The translations under genes were made by a program, and so were the position numbers. Shown here piece by piece: positions 26,974 to 36,111 of a stretch of 64,000 nt of DNA (position 1 is its first letter; each line of letters starts with the position of its first letter). The stretch covers positions 1,732,501-1,796,500 of the forward strand of contig NZ_CP149798.1 of assembly GCF_037940415.1 (NCBI RefSeq). Reading direction: 5' to 3'. Under the pieces are notes generated by a model that was not told the origin of the DNA, ran no database searches, and saw only the letters and a list, made by a program, of their open reading frames with translations. Source of the DNA: Streptomyces sp. f51. Lineage in GTDB: Bacteria; Actinomycetota; Actinomycetes; Streptomycetales; Streptomycetaceae.

Positions 26974-28319
26974 TTGCCCTCGGGTACCTTCCAGCCGCGC
27001 GACACTTGTTCGTCTCCGACAAACCTTGCCTTCACTGCCGCGCCGTGCGCGGGCAGGTCCTCCGCCTCCGCCAGCGTCACCACGTGCGCGGCGACGTCGG
27101 CGAGCGCGTCCTTCGTGTAGTCCACGATGTGGATGCCGCGCAGGAAGGACTGGACGGACAGGCCCGAGGAGTGGCAGGCGCAACCGCCGGTGGGCAGCAC
27201 GTGGTTGGAGCCCGCCGCGTAGTCGCCGAGCGAGACCGGGGCCCAGGGGCCGACGAAGATCGCTCCGGCGTTCCTGACCCGGTCGGCGACCGCGGCCGCG
27301 TCCTCGGTCTGGATCTCCAGGTGTTCGGCGGCGTAGGCGTCGACGACCCGGAGGCCCTCGTCGATCCCGTCGACGAGGACGATCGCGGACTGCCGTCCGC
27401 TCAGGGCCGGGACGATCCGGTCCTCGATGTGCTTGGTGGCCGCGACCTGCGGTGCCAGCTCCTTCTCCACGGCGTCCGCGAGGGCGACCGAGTCGGTCAC
27501 GAGGACGGCGGCGGCGAGCGGGTCGTGCTCGGCCTGGCTGATCAGGTCGGCGGCGATGTGCGCCGGGTCGGCGGTGTCGTCGGCGAGGACCGCGATCTCG
27601 GTCGGGCCGGCCTCGGCGTCGATGCCGATCCTGCCGGTGAAGTAGCGCTTGGCGGCGGCGACCCAGATGTTGCCCGGTCCCGTGACCATGTCGGCGGCGG
27701 GGCAGGACTCGGTGCCGTGCGCGAACATCGCGACGGCCGTGGCCCCGCCGGCCGCGTACACCTCGTCGATGCCGAGCAGCGCGCAGGCGGCGAGGATCGT
27801 GGGGTGCGGCAAGCCGCCGAACTCCTTCTGCGCCGGGGACGCCAGCGCCATGGACGGGACGCCCGCCTCCTGCGCCGGGACGGCGTTCATGATCACGGAC
27901 GAGGGGTAGACCGAGCGGCCGCCGGGCGCGTACAGCCCGACCCGGTCGACCGGCACCCACTTCTCGGTGACCGAGCCGCCGGGCACGACCTGGGTGGTGT
28001 GCGTCGTACGGCGCTGTGCGCGGTGGACGAGACGGGTGCGGCGGATGGACTCCTCCAGCGCCGCGCGCACGGCCGGGTCGAGCTGTTCCAGCGCGTCGGC
28101 GATGGCCCCGGCGGGAACACGCACGGACTCCAGACGCACTCCGTCGAACTTCTCCGCGTAGTCGATCAGCGCCGCGTCCCCGCGATGATGCACGGCCTCG
28201 CAGATCGGTCGCACCTTCTCCAGGGCGGCCGAGACGTCGAAGTCGGCTCGGGGCAGCAGGTCGCGCAGGGCGGGGCCCTCGGGGAGGGCGTCGCCGCGCA
28301 GATCGATTCGGGAGATCAC
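26970..28319 (-). CDS. hisD: Histidinol dehydrogenase
   Basis: A 449-aa Zn2+ and NAD+ enzyme that performs the last two oxidations to histidine. The motifs [33 protein letters not shown] (Gln/His zinc ligands) and [17 protein letters not shown] are present, as is the catalytic E-H pair in AEHLEIQ. The GTG at 28319 is the first start of the his operon, preceded about 11 bp upstream by GAGAGAA. A perfect palindrome 39 bp upstream may be an operator. Confidence 0.97.
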   Translation of the reverse strand: MISRIDLRGDALPEGPALRDLLPRADFDVSAALEKVRPICEAVHHRGDAALIDYAEKFDGVRLESVRVPAGAIADALEQLDPAVRAALEESIRRTRLVHRAQRRTTHTTQVVPGGSVTEKWVPVDRVGLYAPGGRSVYPSSVIMNAVPAQEAGVPSMALASPAQKEFGGLPHPTILAACALLGIDEVYAAGGATAVAMFAHGTESCPAADMVTGPGNIWVAAAKRYFTGRIGIDAEAGPTEIAVLADDTADPAHIAADLISQAEHDPLAAAVLVTDSVALADAVEKELAPQVAATKHIEDRIVPALSGRQSAIVLVDGIDEGLRVVDAYAAEHLEIQTEDAAAVADRVRNAGAIFVGPWAPVSLGDYAAGSNHVLPTGGCACHSSGLSVQSFLRGIHIVDYTKDALADVAAHVVTLAEAEDLPAHGAAVKARFVGDEQVSRGWKVPEGK

Positions 28320-28357
28320 GAGGACAATTCTCTCAGACTGCTCGGAGGCGCCGGACG

Positions 28358-28380
28358 CCTGTATCAGTGGCTGATACAGG
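28358..28380. promoter_or_regulatory. Perfect 10-bp inverted repeat upstream of hisD
   Basis: CCTGTATCAG and CTGATACAGG are separated by TGG. The site is AT-richer than its surroundings. It lies 39 bp before the hisD start and 114 bp before the divergent gene, the right place for an operator that controls the his operon. I cannot name the regulator. Confidence 0.6.
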
Positions 28381-28493
28381 CCGTCCCCGGCCCCGGCGGA
28401 TGATCCCCTTCACCAGGCGCGTTCGCGCCGTCACTGAGCGGGCATTGCACGAACGTACGTACCCGCGAGTAGTCGGGGAGGAAGTGACGTGCC

Positions 28494-30071
28494 GTGACCG
28501 AGGGTGCCGACCTGCGCACCGGGGACCTGCCGGACGAGCTGACGGCCGCCGAGGCCGGGATGTGGCAGGCGTTCCGCAACGGCAGCGTGTACGACCTGCG
28601 CAGCGGTGACTCGACCGTCGACGATCCGCACGGCGGCCACCCCTGGGGGCCCGAGCGCAGCGTGCGGGCGCGGATAGTGGCCTGGCTGCTGCTCGACGGG
28701 CCGCCCCCGCTCCAGGGCCGGGTCGCCTCCCTGAAGCTGACGGGCGTGCGGATCACCGGGGTGCTCGACCTCGCGGGCGGCACGGTGGTCCCGTACGTGG
28801 AGCTGAAGGGGTGCCGGTTCGAGAAGGAGGTGCTGCTGCCGGAGTCCCGGTTCACGACCCTGCGGCTGGAGGACTGCTCGGTGCCCCGGCTGGAGGCGGC
28901 CCGGCTGCACACCGAGGGCGATCTGCATCTGCCGCGCTGCCACTTCCACAACGGGGTACGGCTGACCGACGCGCACATCGGTACGGACCTGCTGCTCAAC
29001 CAGGCCGTCGTCTACCGGGACCGGCGGGGGCGTTCGCTCACGGGCGACGGTATGACGGTCGGACAGGACCTCCAGGCCGAGATGCTGGAGTCGCACGGCG
29101 AACTCAGTCTGCGCAGCGCGACCGTCGGCGTGTCGCTGAGCCTGCGCGGCAGCAGGCTCAGCAACCCGTACACCCGGCTGGCCCTCAACGCCCCCCAGCT
29201 GACCGTCAACCGCACGCTCTACATGACCCCGGCGGGCCTCGGCAATCCGCTGATGACCAGCGGCACCACACCGGCGCGCGGCACGCTGGTGCAGCGGTTC
29301 GAGTGCCAGGGCGGGATCCGGCTGGACGACGGGCGCTTCGGTGACGCGGTCGACTTCGACCGGGCGCGCTTCGTCTTCGACGACGACCACGAGCTGTCGC
29401 TGCTGCGGGTCCAGACGCCCGAACTGCGCTTCCTGGGCGAGCGGCCCGAGCGCGGCAAGGTGGTGCTGTCCGGCGCGCGGATCGTCAACCTGGTCGACCG
29501 GGCGTCCAGCTGGCCGGGCCCCGGCAGTCTGCACATGGGCGGCTTCACGTACGAGAACCTGGTCCCGCAGGGCGCCTTCCCGCTGACCCGGCGTCTGGAG
29601 TGGGTGGCGGCGGCGACCGCCGAGTACGCCCCTGAGCCCTACGAGCGGCTCGCCGCGGTGCTGCGCGACTCCGGCGAGGACGAGGACGCGCGCGAGGTGC
29701 TGCTCGCCAAGCAGCGCCGCCGCCGCGAGACGCTGCCGCTGGCCGCCAAGCTCTGGGGCTACGCCCAGGACTGGACGGTCGCCTACGGGTACCGCCCCGG
29801 GCGCGCCGCCCTGTGGATGGCGGTGCTGTGGGCGACGACGTCGGTCGCCTTCGCGCACGCCGACCACCAGCCGGTCAACGGCGGGCACCCCGCGTGGAAC
29901 GCCTCGCTCTACGCCCTGGACCTGCTGCTGCCGGTCATCGATCTGGGCCAGGCCGCCCAGTGGCAGCTGCGCGGCGGCTGGCAGTGGCCGGCCGCGGTGG
30001 TCGTCCTCCTCGGCTGGATCCTGGCGACGACGGTGGCCGCGGGAGCCACCCGGCTGCTGCGCCGCGGGTGA
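28494..30071 (+). CDS. Beta-helix-repeat membrane-anchored protein
   Basis: A 525-aa protein. After an N-terminal helical segment (ELTAAEAGMWQAFRNG), residues about 75-380 consist of repeats with spaced hydrophobics (GVRITGVLDLAGG, LKGCRFEKEV, ADLYLPRC-like turns), as in right-handed beta-helix or pentapeptide-like folds. Two membrane helices near 435-455 and 495-517 anchor the C-terminus. Streptomyces homologues are often labelled 'membrane-associated oxidoreductase', but I see no nucleotide- or cofactor-binding motif here. The GTG start has GGGGAGG 12 bp upstream. Function unknown. Confidence 0.75.
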   Translation: MTEGADLRTGDLPDELTAAEAGMWQAFRNGSVYDLRSGDSTVDDPHGGHPWGPERSVRARIVAWLLLDGPPPLQGRVASLKLTGVRITGVLDLAGGTVVPYVELKGCRFEKEVLLPESRFTTLRLEDCSVPRLEAARLHTEGDLHLPRCHFHNGVRLTDAHIGTDLLLNQAVVYRDRRGRSLTGDGMTVGQDLQAEMLESHGELSLRSATVGVSLSLRGSRLSNPYTRLALNAPQLTVNRTLYMTPAGLGNPLMTSGTTPARGTLVQRFECQGGIRLDDGRFGDAVDFDRARFVFDDDHELSLLRVQTPELRFLGERPERGKVVLSGARIVNLVDRASSWPGPGSLHMGGFTYENLVPQGAFPLTRRLEWVAAATAEYAPEPYERLAAVLRDSGEDEDAREVLLAKQRRRRETLPLAAKLWGYAQDWTVAYGYRPGRAALWMAVLWATTSVAFAHADHQPVNGGHPAWNASLYALDLLLPVIDLGQAAQWQLRGGWQWPAAVVVLLGWILATTVAAGATRLLRRG

Positions 30072-30454
30072 ATCCGGGACCGGACGGCCCTCCTGACCCC
30101 GGGGTGCCACGGCCGGTCCTGCCCCCGGGGCGCCACCGGCCGCTTCCCGGGCACACGGCCGACCCCGACCCCGGCGCGCCGACGGCCGGCCCCGGGGTGC
30201 CACGCCCGCCCCTGGCTCCGGAGCCGTACGGCGGACGCGACGGCGCGCCGGTCCGAGCCGCGCGCGCCCCTCCCGCGCGCCCACGCGATCTCCGTACGCC
30301 CCTCCCGCGCGCCGGTTCGAGCCTCCTTCCCGGTCCGACGCATACCCGGGCCACACGACGCCTTTACTGGTCCTTGACCGCAACCCGCACAACCAAACGG
30401 CTTTACGAAAGCGTCACCGATCACCTCTGGCACAGCTCCCACCTGCGGTTTTCA
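30072..30454. other. Intergenic region without a supported gene
   Basis: The first 250 bp are Pro/Arg-coding low-complexity sequence in every frame, with short repeats of CCCCGGGGCGCC type. From about 30350 the composition becomes AT-richer. TTGACC at 30374-30379 could be a -35 box, but no good -10 follows at normal spacing. This part probably holds the promoter of the next gene. Confidence 0.4.
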
Positions 30455-30466
30455 ATGGTCGTCACC

Positions 30467-31507
30467 ATGGCACTACTGAGCGCTCTCCTCCGCACCGCCC
30501 GGATGGCACGGCACACCTCACGCCTCGCCGCCGGACTGCCGGCCGACGAGGAGGTCCTGCTCGACGCCCCCGACCACCGGCTGGGGCCCGTGCTCGTCGC
30601 GGCGGCCGGGGGCGAGTACACCCCGGCGGCGGACCTGCTGGCCGCCACCCGCCGGTCCGCCGAGTGGGAGAACCGCGACCGCTACGCCGTACGCCTCGCC
30701 GCCTTCGCCCGCTCCCGCGACGAATGGCTCCGGCGGTGGCAGGCGGACGACCCGCACGACCCGGACTCCCTCCTCGTCCGGGCCGAACTGGCCGTCCGGC
30801 GCGGATGGGAGTCGCCCGCGCGGGTGGAACTGCTCCGCGGTGTCGGCCCGCTGATCACCTCCGCCGCCGAGGGCGACCCGCGCGACCCGGTGCCGTGGCG
30901 GATCGCGCTCGACCACGCCCGCGGGACCAACGTCGGACACACCGAGTTCGAGCAGCTGTGGGGCCAGGCCGTCCGGCGCTCCCCGCACCACTACGGCTGT
31001 CATGTGGCCGCCCTCCAGTACCTCTCGGCGGCCTGGTACGGCTCGCACAGCGAGTGCTTCGACTTCGCCGAGCCCGCCGCTCAGGACGCGCTGCCCGGCT
31101 CCCTGGTCCAGGCGCTGCCGGTGCGCGCGGCCTTCGCGTATCTGACCGAGGGCGGCGGCCCCGAGGTGCCGCGCGAACGCCTGGACGCCGCGGCCGACCT
31201 CGGGATCTCGGTCTCCGCGGCCTACACCGCCGCCGACCCGTGGCCCGCCGAGGTGCGCAACCTGCTGGCGTACGTCCTGGTCCGGCTGGAGCGCTGGCAG
31301 GACGCGCTGGAGCAGCTGCGCCTCATCGGCCCGTACGTGACCTCGTTCCCCTGGGCCAGGGTCTCCGCCGACCCGCTCGGCCGGTATCTGGAGCTGCGCG
31401 ACGAGGTGCGGCTCGAGGTCGCCTCGGGGCTTCCGCTGCGGGACGGCGCCCCCGACCGGCGTCCGCGGATCGGGTACGGCGGACTCGTCCGTCCCGTCGA
31501 CCATTAG
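30467..31507 (+). CDS. DUF4034-like hypothetical protein
   Basis: About 346 aa from the ATG at 30467 (an in-frame ATG at 30455 is also possible). The sequence is helical and soluble, with TPR-like features: repeated W-x-x-A and RWQDALEQL segments, RDRYAVRLAAFARSRDEWLRRW, and HYGCHVAALQYLSAAWYGS. This resembles DUF4034-type proteins common in Streptomyces. No catalytic motif is visible and no function can be assigned. The LON-domain gene starts 11 bp downstream, so the two may be linked. Confidence 0.72.
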   Translation: MALLSALLRTARMARHTSRLAAGLPADEEVLLDAPDHRLGPVLVAAAGGEYTPAADLLAATRRSAEWENRDRYAVRLAAFARSRDEWLRRWQADDPHDPDSLLVRAELAVRRGWESPARVELLRGVGPLITSAAEGDPRDPVPWRIALDHARGTNVGHTEFEQLWGQAVRRSPHHYGCHVAALQYLSAAWYGSHSECFDFAEPAAQDALPGSLVQALPVRAAFAYLTEGGGPEVPRERLDAAADLGISVSAAYTAADPWPAEVRNLLAYVLVRLERWQDALEQLRLIGPYVTSFPWARVSADPLGRYLELRDEVRLEVASGLPLRDGAPDRRPRIGYGGLVRPVDH

Positions 31508-31518
31508 GCTTTCCCGTC

Positions 31519-32259
31519 GTGACCACCGTCCGGCTCCCGCTCTTCCCCCTGAACTCGGTGCTGTTCCCCGGGCTCGTGCTGCCTCTGAACGTGTTCGAGG
31601 AGCGCTATCGCGCCATGATGCGCGAACTGCTCAAGACACCCGAGGACGAATCCCGGCGCTTCGCCGTCGTCGCCGTCCGCGACGGCCACGAGCTCTCGCC
31701 CAGCGCGCCCGGCATGCCCGACGGGACGGCCGTGCCCGACCGCGGGCCCGCCGCCGGGTTCGGCGACGATCCGCTCAAGGCGTTCCACGAGGTGGGCTGC
31801 GTCGCGGACGCGGCGACCATCCGGGAACGCGCCGACGGCAGCTTCGAGGTGCTGGCGACCGGCACGACCCGGGTGCGGCTGTTGTCGGTGGACGCCTCCG
31901 GGGCGTTTCTGACGGCCGAGCTCGAGGAGCTCCCGGAGGACCTGGGCGACGAGGCCGGCGCGCTCGCCGAAGGTGTCCTGCGTGCCTTCCGGCAGTACCA
32001 GAAGCGGCTGGCCGGAGCGCGTGAGCGGTCGCTGTCGACCGGCGCGGACCTGCCGGACGAACCGGCCGTCGTCTCCTATCTCGTCGCCGCCGCCGTGATG
32101 CTGGACGTCCCGGCCAGGCAGCGGCTGCTCCAGACCCCGGACACGGCCTCGCGGCTGCGCGAGGAGCTGAAGGTGCTGCGCGCGGAGACGGCCATCATCC
32201 GTAACCTGCCGTCGTTGCCCGCGTCGGACCTGACGCGCGGCCCGACGAGCCTGAACTGA
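31519..32259 (+). CDS. LON substrate-binding-domain protein
   Basis: A 246-aa protein formed almost entirely of the N-terminal domain of Lon protease: RLPLFPLNSVLFPGLVLPLN then VFEERYRAMM, later FEVLATGTTRVRLL. The ATPase and protease domains are absent. Such stand-alone LON-SB proteins may bind unfolded proteins; the exact role is unknown. The GTG at 31519 lacks a Shine-Dalgarno. TAGGCT lies 8 bp upstream, but it includes the stop codon of the preceding gene, so a leaderless start is only a possibility. ybaK follows 17 bp later. Confidence 0.88.
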   Translation: MTTVRLPLFPLNSVLFPGLVLPLNVFEERYRAMMRELLKTPEDESRRFAVVAVRDGHELSPSAPGMPDGTAVPDRGPAAGFGDDPLKAFHEVGCVADAATIRERADGSFEVLATGTTRVRLLSVDASGAFLTAELEELPEDLGDEAGALAEGVLRAFRQYQKRLAGARERSLSTGADLPDEPAVVSYLVAAAVMLDVPARQRLLQTPDTASRLREELKVLRAETAIIRNLPSLPASDLTRGPTSLN

Positions 32260-32276
32260 CGCTTGCGAGAAGACCG

Positions 32277-32774
32277 ATGGCCAAGAAGGCGAAGAAGCAG
32301 TCCGGCGGCACCCCCGCCACGGTGGCGCTGACCGAGGCGGGCGTCCCGTTCACCGTCCACGCCTACGAGCACGACCCCTCCCACCCGTCCTACGGCGAGG
32401 AGGCCGCCGAGGCGATGGGCGTGTCGCCCGAGCGGGTCTTCAAGACCCTGGTGGCGGACGTCGACGGCGCGCTCGTGGTGGCGGTCGTCCCGGTGGCGGG
32501 CTCGCTCGACCTCAAGGCCCTCGCCACGGCGGTGGGCGGCAAGCGGGCGGTGATGGCCGACCCGGCGGCGGCCGAGCGCACGACGGGGTACGTCCGCGGG
32601 GGCATCTCGCCGCTCGGCCAGCGCAGGAAGCTCCGTACGGTGCTGGACTCCTCGGCCTCGGGGCACGCCACGATCTGCGTCTCGGCGGGCCGGCGCGGCA
32701 TGGAGGTCGAGGTCTCCCCCGCCGACCTCGCGAAGCTCACGGAGGCGGTGTCCGCACCCGTCGGACGGTCCTGA
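32277..32774 (+). CDS. ybaK: Cys-tRNA(Pro)/Cys-tRNA(Cys) deacylase YbaK-type
   Basis: A 165-aa trans-editing factor of the YbaK/INS family that hydrolyses Cys mischarged onto tRNA-Pro. The invariant lysine is in VFKTLVADVDG, and the GYVRGGISPLGQRRKL loop and HATICVSAGRRGMEVEV segment are conserved. The N-terminus is Lys-rich (MAKKAKKQSGG). The ATG has GAGAAGA upstream and follows the LON-domain gene closely. Confidence 0.93.
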   Translation: MAKKAKKQSGGTPATVALTEAGVPFTVHAYEHDPSHPSYGEEAAEAMGVSPERVFKTLVADVDGALVVAVVPVAGSLDLKALATAVGGKRAVMADPAAAERTTGYVRGGISPLGQRRKLRTVLDSSASGHATICVSAGRRGMEVEVSPADLAKLTEAVSAPVGRS

Positions 32775-32954
32775 ACGGCCCCCGGCCCCGCCGCCCGCGT
32801 CCGCCGCAGCGGTGTACCGCCGTACCGGCCCGCGACCCGTGGCCGGCCGCTCCCGTGGCCGGCCCGCCTCCCGTGGCCGAAGGCGGCCGTCGCGGCCCGG
32901 GCGGTCCGCGCGGCCCCTCGACGGATGCCGCTTCCTCGGTTAAGCACGAGGGGC

Positions 32955-33029
32955 ATGTCGAAGAGAACCCGCAAACGCAAGTGGCGCATCAAGAAGGGCC
33001 GTTCCAACCACGGCCGCCGTCCCGCGTGA
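32955..33029 (+). CDS. Ribosomal protein bL37 (24 aa)
   Basis: A tiny gene of 24 codons plus TGA. The product is extremely basic and ends KKGRSNHGRRPA; its layout (short Lys/Arg N-terminus, then NHG[KR]RP) matches actinobacterial 50S protein bL37, described from mycobacterial ribosome structures. A GAGGGG Shine-Dalgarno ends 1-2 bases before a C and the ATG at 32955, closer than usual. Its own spacer lies on both sides, and a perfect terminator palindrome follows 61 bp after the stop. Three copies of CCCGTGGCCG occur in the upstream 100 bp. Confidence 0.8.
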   Translation: MSKRTRKRKWRIKKGRSNHGRRPA

Positions 33030-33090
33030 CCGACCCCCCGCACCGAAGGGCCGGCCCGGCCGACGCGCACCCGGCGCCCGGCCGGCCCTG

Positions 33091-33108
33091 ACTCCCCGGC
33101 CGGGGAGT
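33091..33108. terminator. Bidirectional terminator palindrome
   Basis: ACTCCCCGG followed directly by CCGGGGAGT, a perfect 18-bp palindrome between the converging bL37 and DUF2567-like genes. Confidence 0.7.
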
Positions 33109-33112
33109 CGCC

Positions 33113-33814
33113 CTAGGCGGCCGGAGGTCCCGGCGGGGTGGCCTGGTAGGGGTGCTGCTCGTAGGGGTCGGGGTCGCGGGGGCCGAACAGGGCCATGAGA
33201 CCGAGGTGGACCACCAGGGCGCTCAGGGACCACGCCAGCAGCGCTCCCTTGGCCCCGAGCTTCAGCGGCGCGGAGAAGGTGACGCCCTTGCCCACGGCCT
33301 TGGCGTGCGCGACCACGTTCTGCGGGGGGCCGAGCCAGATCCCGACCCGCCAGGCGAGCAGCGATCCGAGCAGACCGCCCAGGGCGAGCGCGATCACCAG
33401 CGGCACACCGCCCCGGCGCCGCAGAAGGAACACGACCAGGGCGCTCACCGCGCCGAAGCCCAGCGCGAGCAGTGTGAAGGTCCCGTCGACGCCGATCGCC
33501 TGCTCGCCCTCGGTGTCCTTGAGGTACACCGCGGTGGCGTCCGCGACCAGCGGCACGTGCGGTGTCAGCCACGCCCAGAGCACCCCGAGCAGAGCCCCCG
33601 CGAGCGCGACCGCGACCGTGATCACGGCGGCCTCCCGCAGTTCGGTCTTCATGCCGGGTCCGTCCTGTCCGTAGGAGGCCTCGTACGCGCCCGGGTACAC
33701 GGGGTGAGCCGCGGAGCCGGGAGCGGTCTTGGCCTGCCAGTCGGGGTGCGGTTGCCGCCGGTCCTCGGAGGACGGTTCGTGCGGCGGCGGAGGTGGAGTC
33801 AGCGGAGCGGTCAC
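33113..33814 (-). CDS. DUF2567-like membrane protein
   Basis: A 233-aa protein with a Pro-rich cytoplasmic N-terminus of about 55 residues, then four predicted membrane helices, and a Pro-rich tail (DPYEQHPYQATPPGPPAA). Size and layout match the actinobacterial DUF2567 family; function is unknown. The GTG at 33814 lies 34 bp after the ABC permease stop on the same strand, so it is the third gene of that operon. Confidence 0.8.
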   Translation of the reverse strand: MTAPLTPPPPPHEPSSEDRRQPHPDWQAKTAPGSAAHPVYPGAYEASYGQDGPGMKTELREAAVITVAVALAGALLGVLWAWLTPHVPLVADATAVYLKDTEGEQAIGVDGTFTLLALGFGAVSALVVFLLRRRGGVPLVIALALGGLLGSLLAWRVGIWLGPPQNVVAHAKAVGKGVTFSAPLKLGAKGALLAWSLSALVVHLGLMALFGPRDPDPYEQHPYQATPPGPPAA

Positions 33815-33848
33815 CCTGCCATCGTGCCAGGCCCCGTCGGCGGCCGCG

Positions 33849-34760
33849 TCACCGGACGGCCGCCCGGCGGTAGGCCCAGGCCGCCAGGGCCAGCGAGACC
33901 ACGCCGACCGCGGCGCAGACGGCCAGATCGCCGAGCACGACGGGCCAGTCGGGGCGCGCCCCGAAGGTGCGGGCGAAGGCCTCGACACCGTAGGTCGAGG
34001 GCAGCAGGTCCCGCAGGTACTGCACCGGGGCCGGCATCCGGTCCGCCGGCAGGACGCCGAGCAGCAGGGCCGCCGACATGCCCATCTGGCCGAGCAGGGT
34101 GGCGAGCTCGGGCCGCGGCGCGAGCAGGCCGAACGCGGCCCCGAGCCCGGCGAGCGCGGCGCCCGCGAGCGGGACGACCGCGGCCAGCACCCACAGGTGC
34201 GCCAGCGGCAGTCCGAAGAGCGCGCACCCGACGACGGCGGTGACGACGGTGCCGGGCACGGTGAAGGAGGCGTACGCCGCCGCCGCCCCGAGCACCACGG
34301 CCGCCGGCGGCACCGGCAGCGTCGCGTAGTGGTCGAGTCCGCCGCTCGCCCGCAGCTGCCCGAAGTACTGCGCGAGCAGGTTGAGGGCGACGAAGGCGAC
34401 GACCAGGACGGTCGAGCCGGCCACCACGGCCCGGGCCTCGGCGCCGCCGTCCACCACCCCGCGCATCATGATCATGATGCCGAGGGACTGGAAGGTGGCC
34501 ACGAACAGCAGCGGGATCCGCGCGACGCGGGCACGGGAGAGCTGCGCCCGGTACACGGCGGCCAGCGAGGGCCACAGCCGTGCGCGCGGCCCCAGCTCCG
34601 CGGCCCCTTCGGCGTCCCCGGCCAGGGGCAGCGCGCCGCCCGGCAGCACTCCCGCGGGTACGGCACTCACGTCGAACTGCTCCCCTTCGTCGGCAGCCGT
34701 CCTGTTCCGCACACGTACGACGCCCTTCTCCCGTACGGATTCCACGCCCCGGACGCTCAC
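33849..34760 (-). CDS. ABC-2 type transporter permease
   Basis: A 303-aa membrane protein with six predicted helices in the ABC-2 layout, after a soluble N-terminus of about 60 residues. Typical features are YRAQLSRARVARIPLLF before the first helix and LRDLLPSTYGVEAFART before the last. The GTG at 34760 overlaps the ATPase stop as GTGA, so the two form one exporter. Substrate unknown; the pair could export lipids, drugs or glycans. Confidence 0.9.
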   Translation of the reverse strand: MSVRGVESVREKGVVRVRNRTAADEGEQFDVSAVPAGVLPGGALPLAGDAEGAAELGPRARLWPSLAAVYRAQLSRARVARIPLLFVATFQSLGIMIMMRGVVDGGAEARAVVAGSTVLVVAFVALNLLAQYFGQLRASGGLDHYATLPVPPAAVVLGAAAAYASFTVPGTVVTAVVGCALFGLPLAHLWVLAAVVPLAGAALAGLGAAFGLLAPRPELATLLGQMGMSAALLLGVLPADRMPAPVQYLRDLLPSTYGVEAFARTFGARPDWPVVLGDLAVCAAVGVVSLALAAWAYRRAAVR

Positions 34761-35782
34761 GCCTTCACCAGTCCCTGTGTCGCGTGCCCGCCGAGGGCCA
34801 GATACACGTCCTCCAGGCTCGGCGTGGCCAGCGTGAAGTCGTCGAGCGCGGCGAAGGCGGCCCCGCCGGTGACCGTGGCCACGGCCGCGCGGGCCTCCTC
34901 GGGCGCGAGCCGCAGCGTCCAGCGGCGGCCCGACTCGACGGCGCGGGCCCGCAGCGCGGCGACCTCGGGGACGTGCAGCGGGGCGTTCTCGCGCCAGACG
35001 AGTTCGACCCGGACCTCGCCCGCGACCTGTTCCTTGAGCCCGGCCGGGGTGTCGCAGGCGATGACCCGTCCCTCGTCGAGGACGGCGACCCGGTCGAGGA
35101 CCGTCTCGGCCTCGATGACGTTGTGGGTGACGAGCAGGACCGTGGCGCCCTGTTCGGCGCGGCGCCGGTCGACGGCGGCCCACACGGCGCGCCGGGCGAC
35201 GGGGTCCATGCCGGTGGTGGGCTCGTCGAGGACCAGCAACGGGCGCCGGCCGACGAGCGCGGCGGCGAGGCAGGCGAGCCTGCGCTGTCCGCCGGAGAGC
35301 TTCTTCAGGGGGCGGGAGGCGAGCGCCGTCAGGCCCAGTTCGTCGAGGACGGCGTCCCGTTCGGCCCGGGCCGCGCGGAGGTCGAGCCCGCGCAGCCGCC
35401 CGGTCGTCTCGGCGGCCAGGGACACGGTCAGCTCGTCCAGGGCGGTGGACTCCTGCCCGAGGTAGGCGAGGATGCGGGCCGCCCGCTCGGGGTGGCGCAC
35501 GATGTCGTGCCCGAGGATCTCGACGCTGCCGCTGTCGGGGCGCATCAGTCCGGTCAGCTGGCGCACGAGGGTGGACTTGCCGGCGCCGTTCGGTCCGAGC
35601 AGGCCGAAGATCTCGCCGCGGCGGATGTCCAGACGGACCCCGTCGGTGGCCCTGACCTCGGGTGTCGCCGGGGTGCCGCGGCGGCCGCGGACGGCCGGAT
35701 AGGTCTTCGTGAGACCTCGCACGGCGCACACGACATCGCCCCGGTGTCCCGTCGGTGCTGCCTGTGCCGTGCGCGTACTCAC
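34757..35782 (-). CDS. ABC transporter ATP-binding protein
   Basis: A 341-aa nucleotide-binding subunit. Walker A is GLLGPNGAGKSTL, the signature is LSGGQRRLACLAA, Walker B is LLVLDEPTTGMD and the switch His is in LLVTHN. A C-terminal extension of about 100 residues resembles DrrA-type exporters. Insertions between the first strand and Walker A (RGRRGTPATPEV) are non-conserved. GTG at 35782 starts the operon of ATPase, permease and DUF2567-like protein. Confidence 0.94.
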   Translation of the reverse strand: MSTRTAQAAPTGHRGDVVCAVRGLTKTYPAVRGRRGTPATPEVRATDGVRLDIRRGEIFGLLGPNGAGKSTLVRQLTGLMRPDSGSVEILGHDIVRHPERAARILAYLGQESTALDELTVSLAAETTGRLRGLDLRAARAERDAVLDELGLTALASRPLKKLSGGQRRLACLAAALVGRRPLLVLDEPTTGMDPVARRAVWAAVDRRRAEQGATVLLVTHNVIEAETVLDRVAVLDEGRVIACDTPAGLKEQVAGEVRVELVWRENAPLHVPEVAALRARAVESGRRWTLRLAPEEARAAVATVTGGAAFAALDDFTLATPSLEDVYLALGGHATQGLVKA

Positions 35783-35918
35783 GAAGGACGAGAGTACGTG
35801 GTCCGGGGCCCTGTCATGCGACCGGGCCGCCGCCACCCCCGGCCGAGGCCGTCCGCGGCCCTCCGGGAAGGTCCGCGGTCCACTCCCCGCCGAGCGCGCG
35901 CCACGCCCTCCGACCTCC

Positions 35919-36075
35919 GTGTGTCCCGCCCGCGGAGCAGCGCGTGTCTCACCCCCGAACGGCGTGTGTCCCGCCCGCGGAGCAGCATGTGCCTCACCCC
36001 CGAACGGCGTGTGTCCCGCCCGCGGAGCAGCGCGTGCCCCACCCCGAACGGCGTGTGTCCCGCCCGCGGAGCAGC
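35919..36075. repeat. Four tandem ~45-bp repeats
   Basis: The 329-bp spacer between the ABC ATPase gene and the NYN gene has no supported gene. The 20-mer GTGTGTCCCGCCCGCGGAGC recurs at 35919, 35964, 36009 and 36053, joined by CACCCCGAACGGC-type linkers (periods 45, 45, 44). The one-base loss in the last unit breaks the reading frame, which argues against coding. The spacer also covers the promoter of the ABC operon. Confidence 0.85.
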
Positions 36076-36111
36076 GGCCGGTGCGTCCTCGCTCGCGGGT
36101 GGGCGTGGGTC

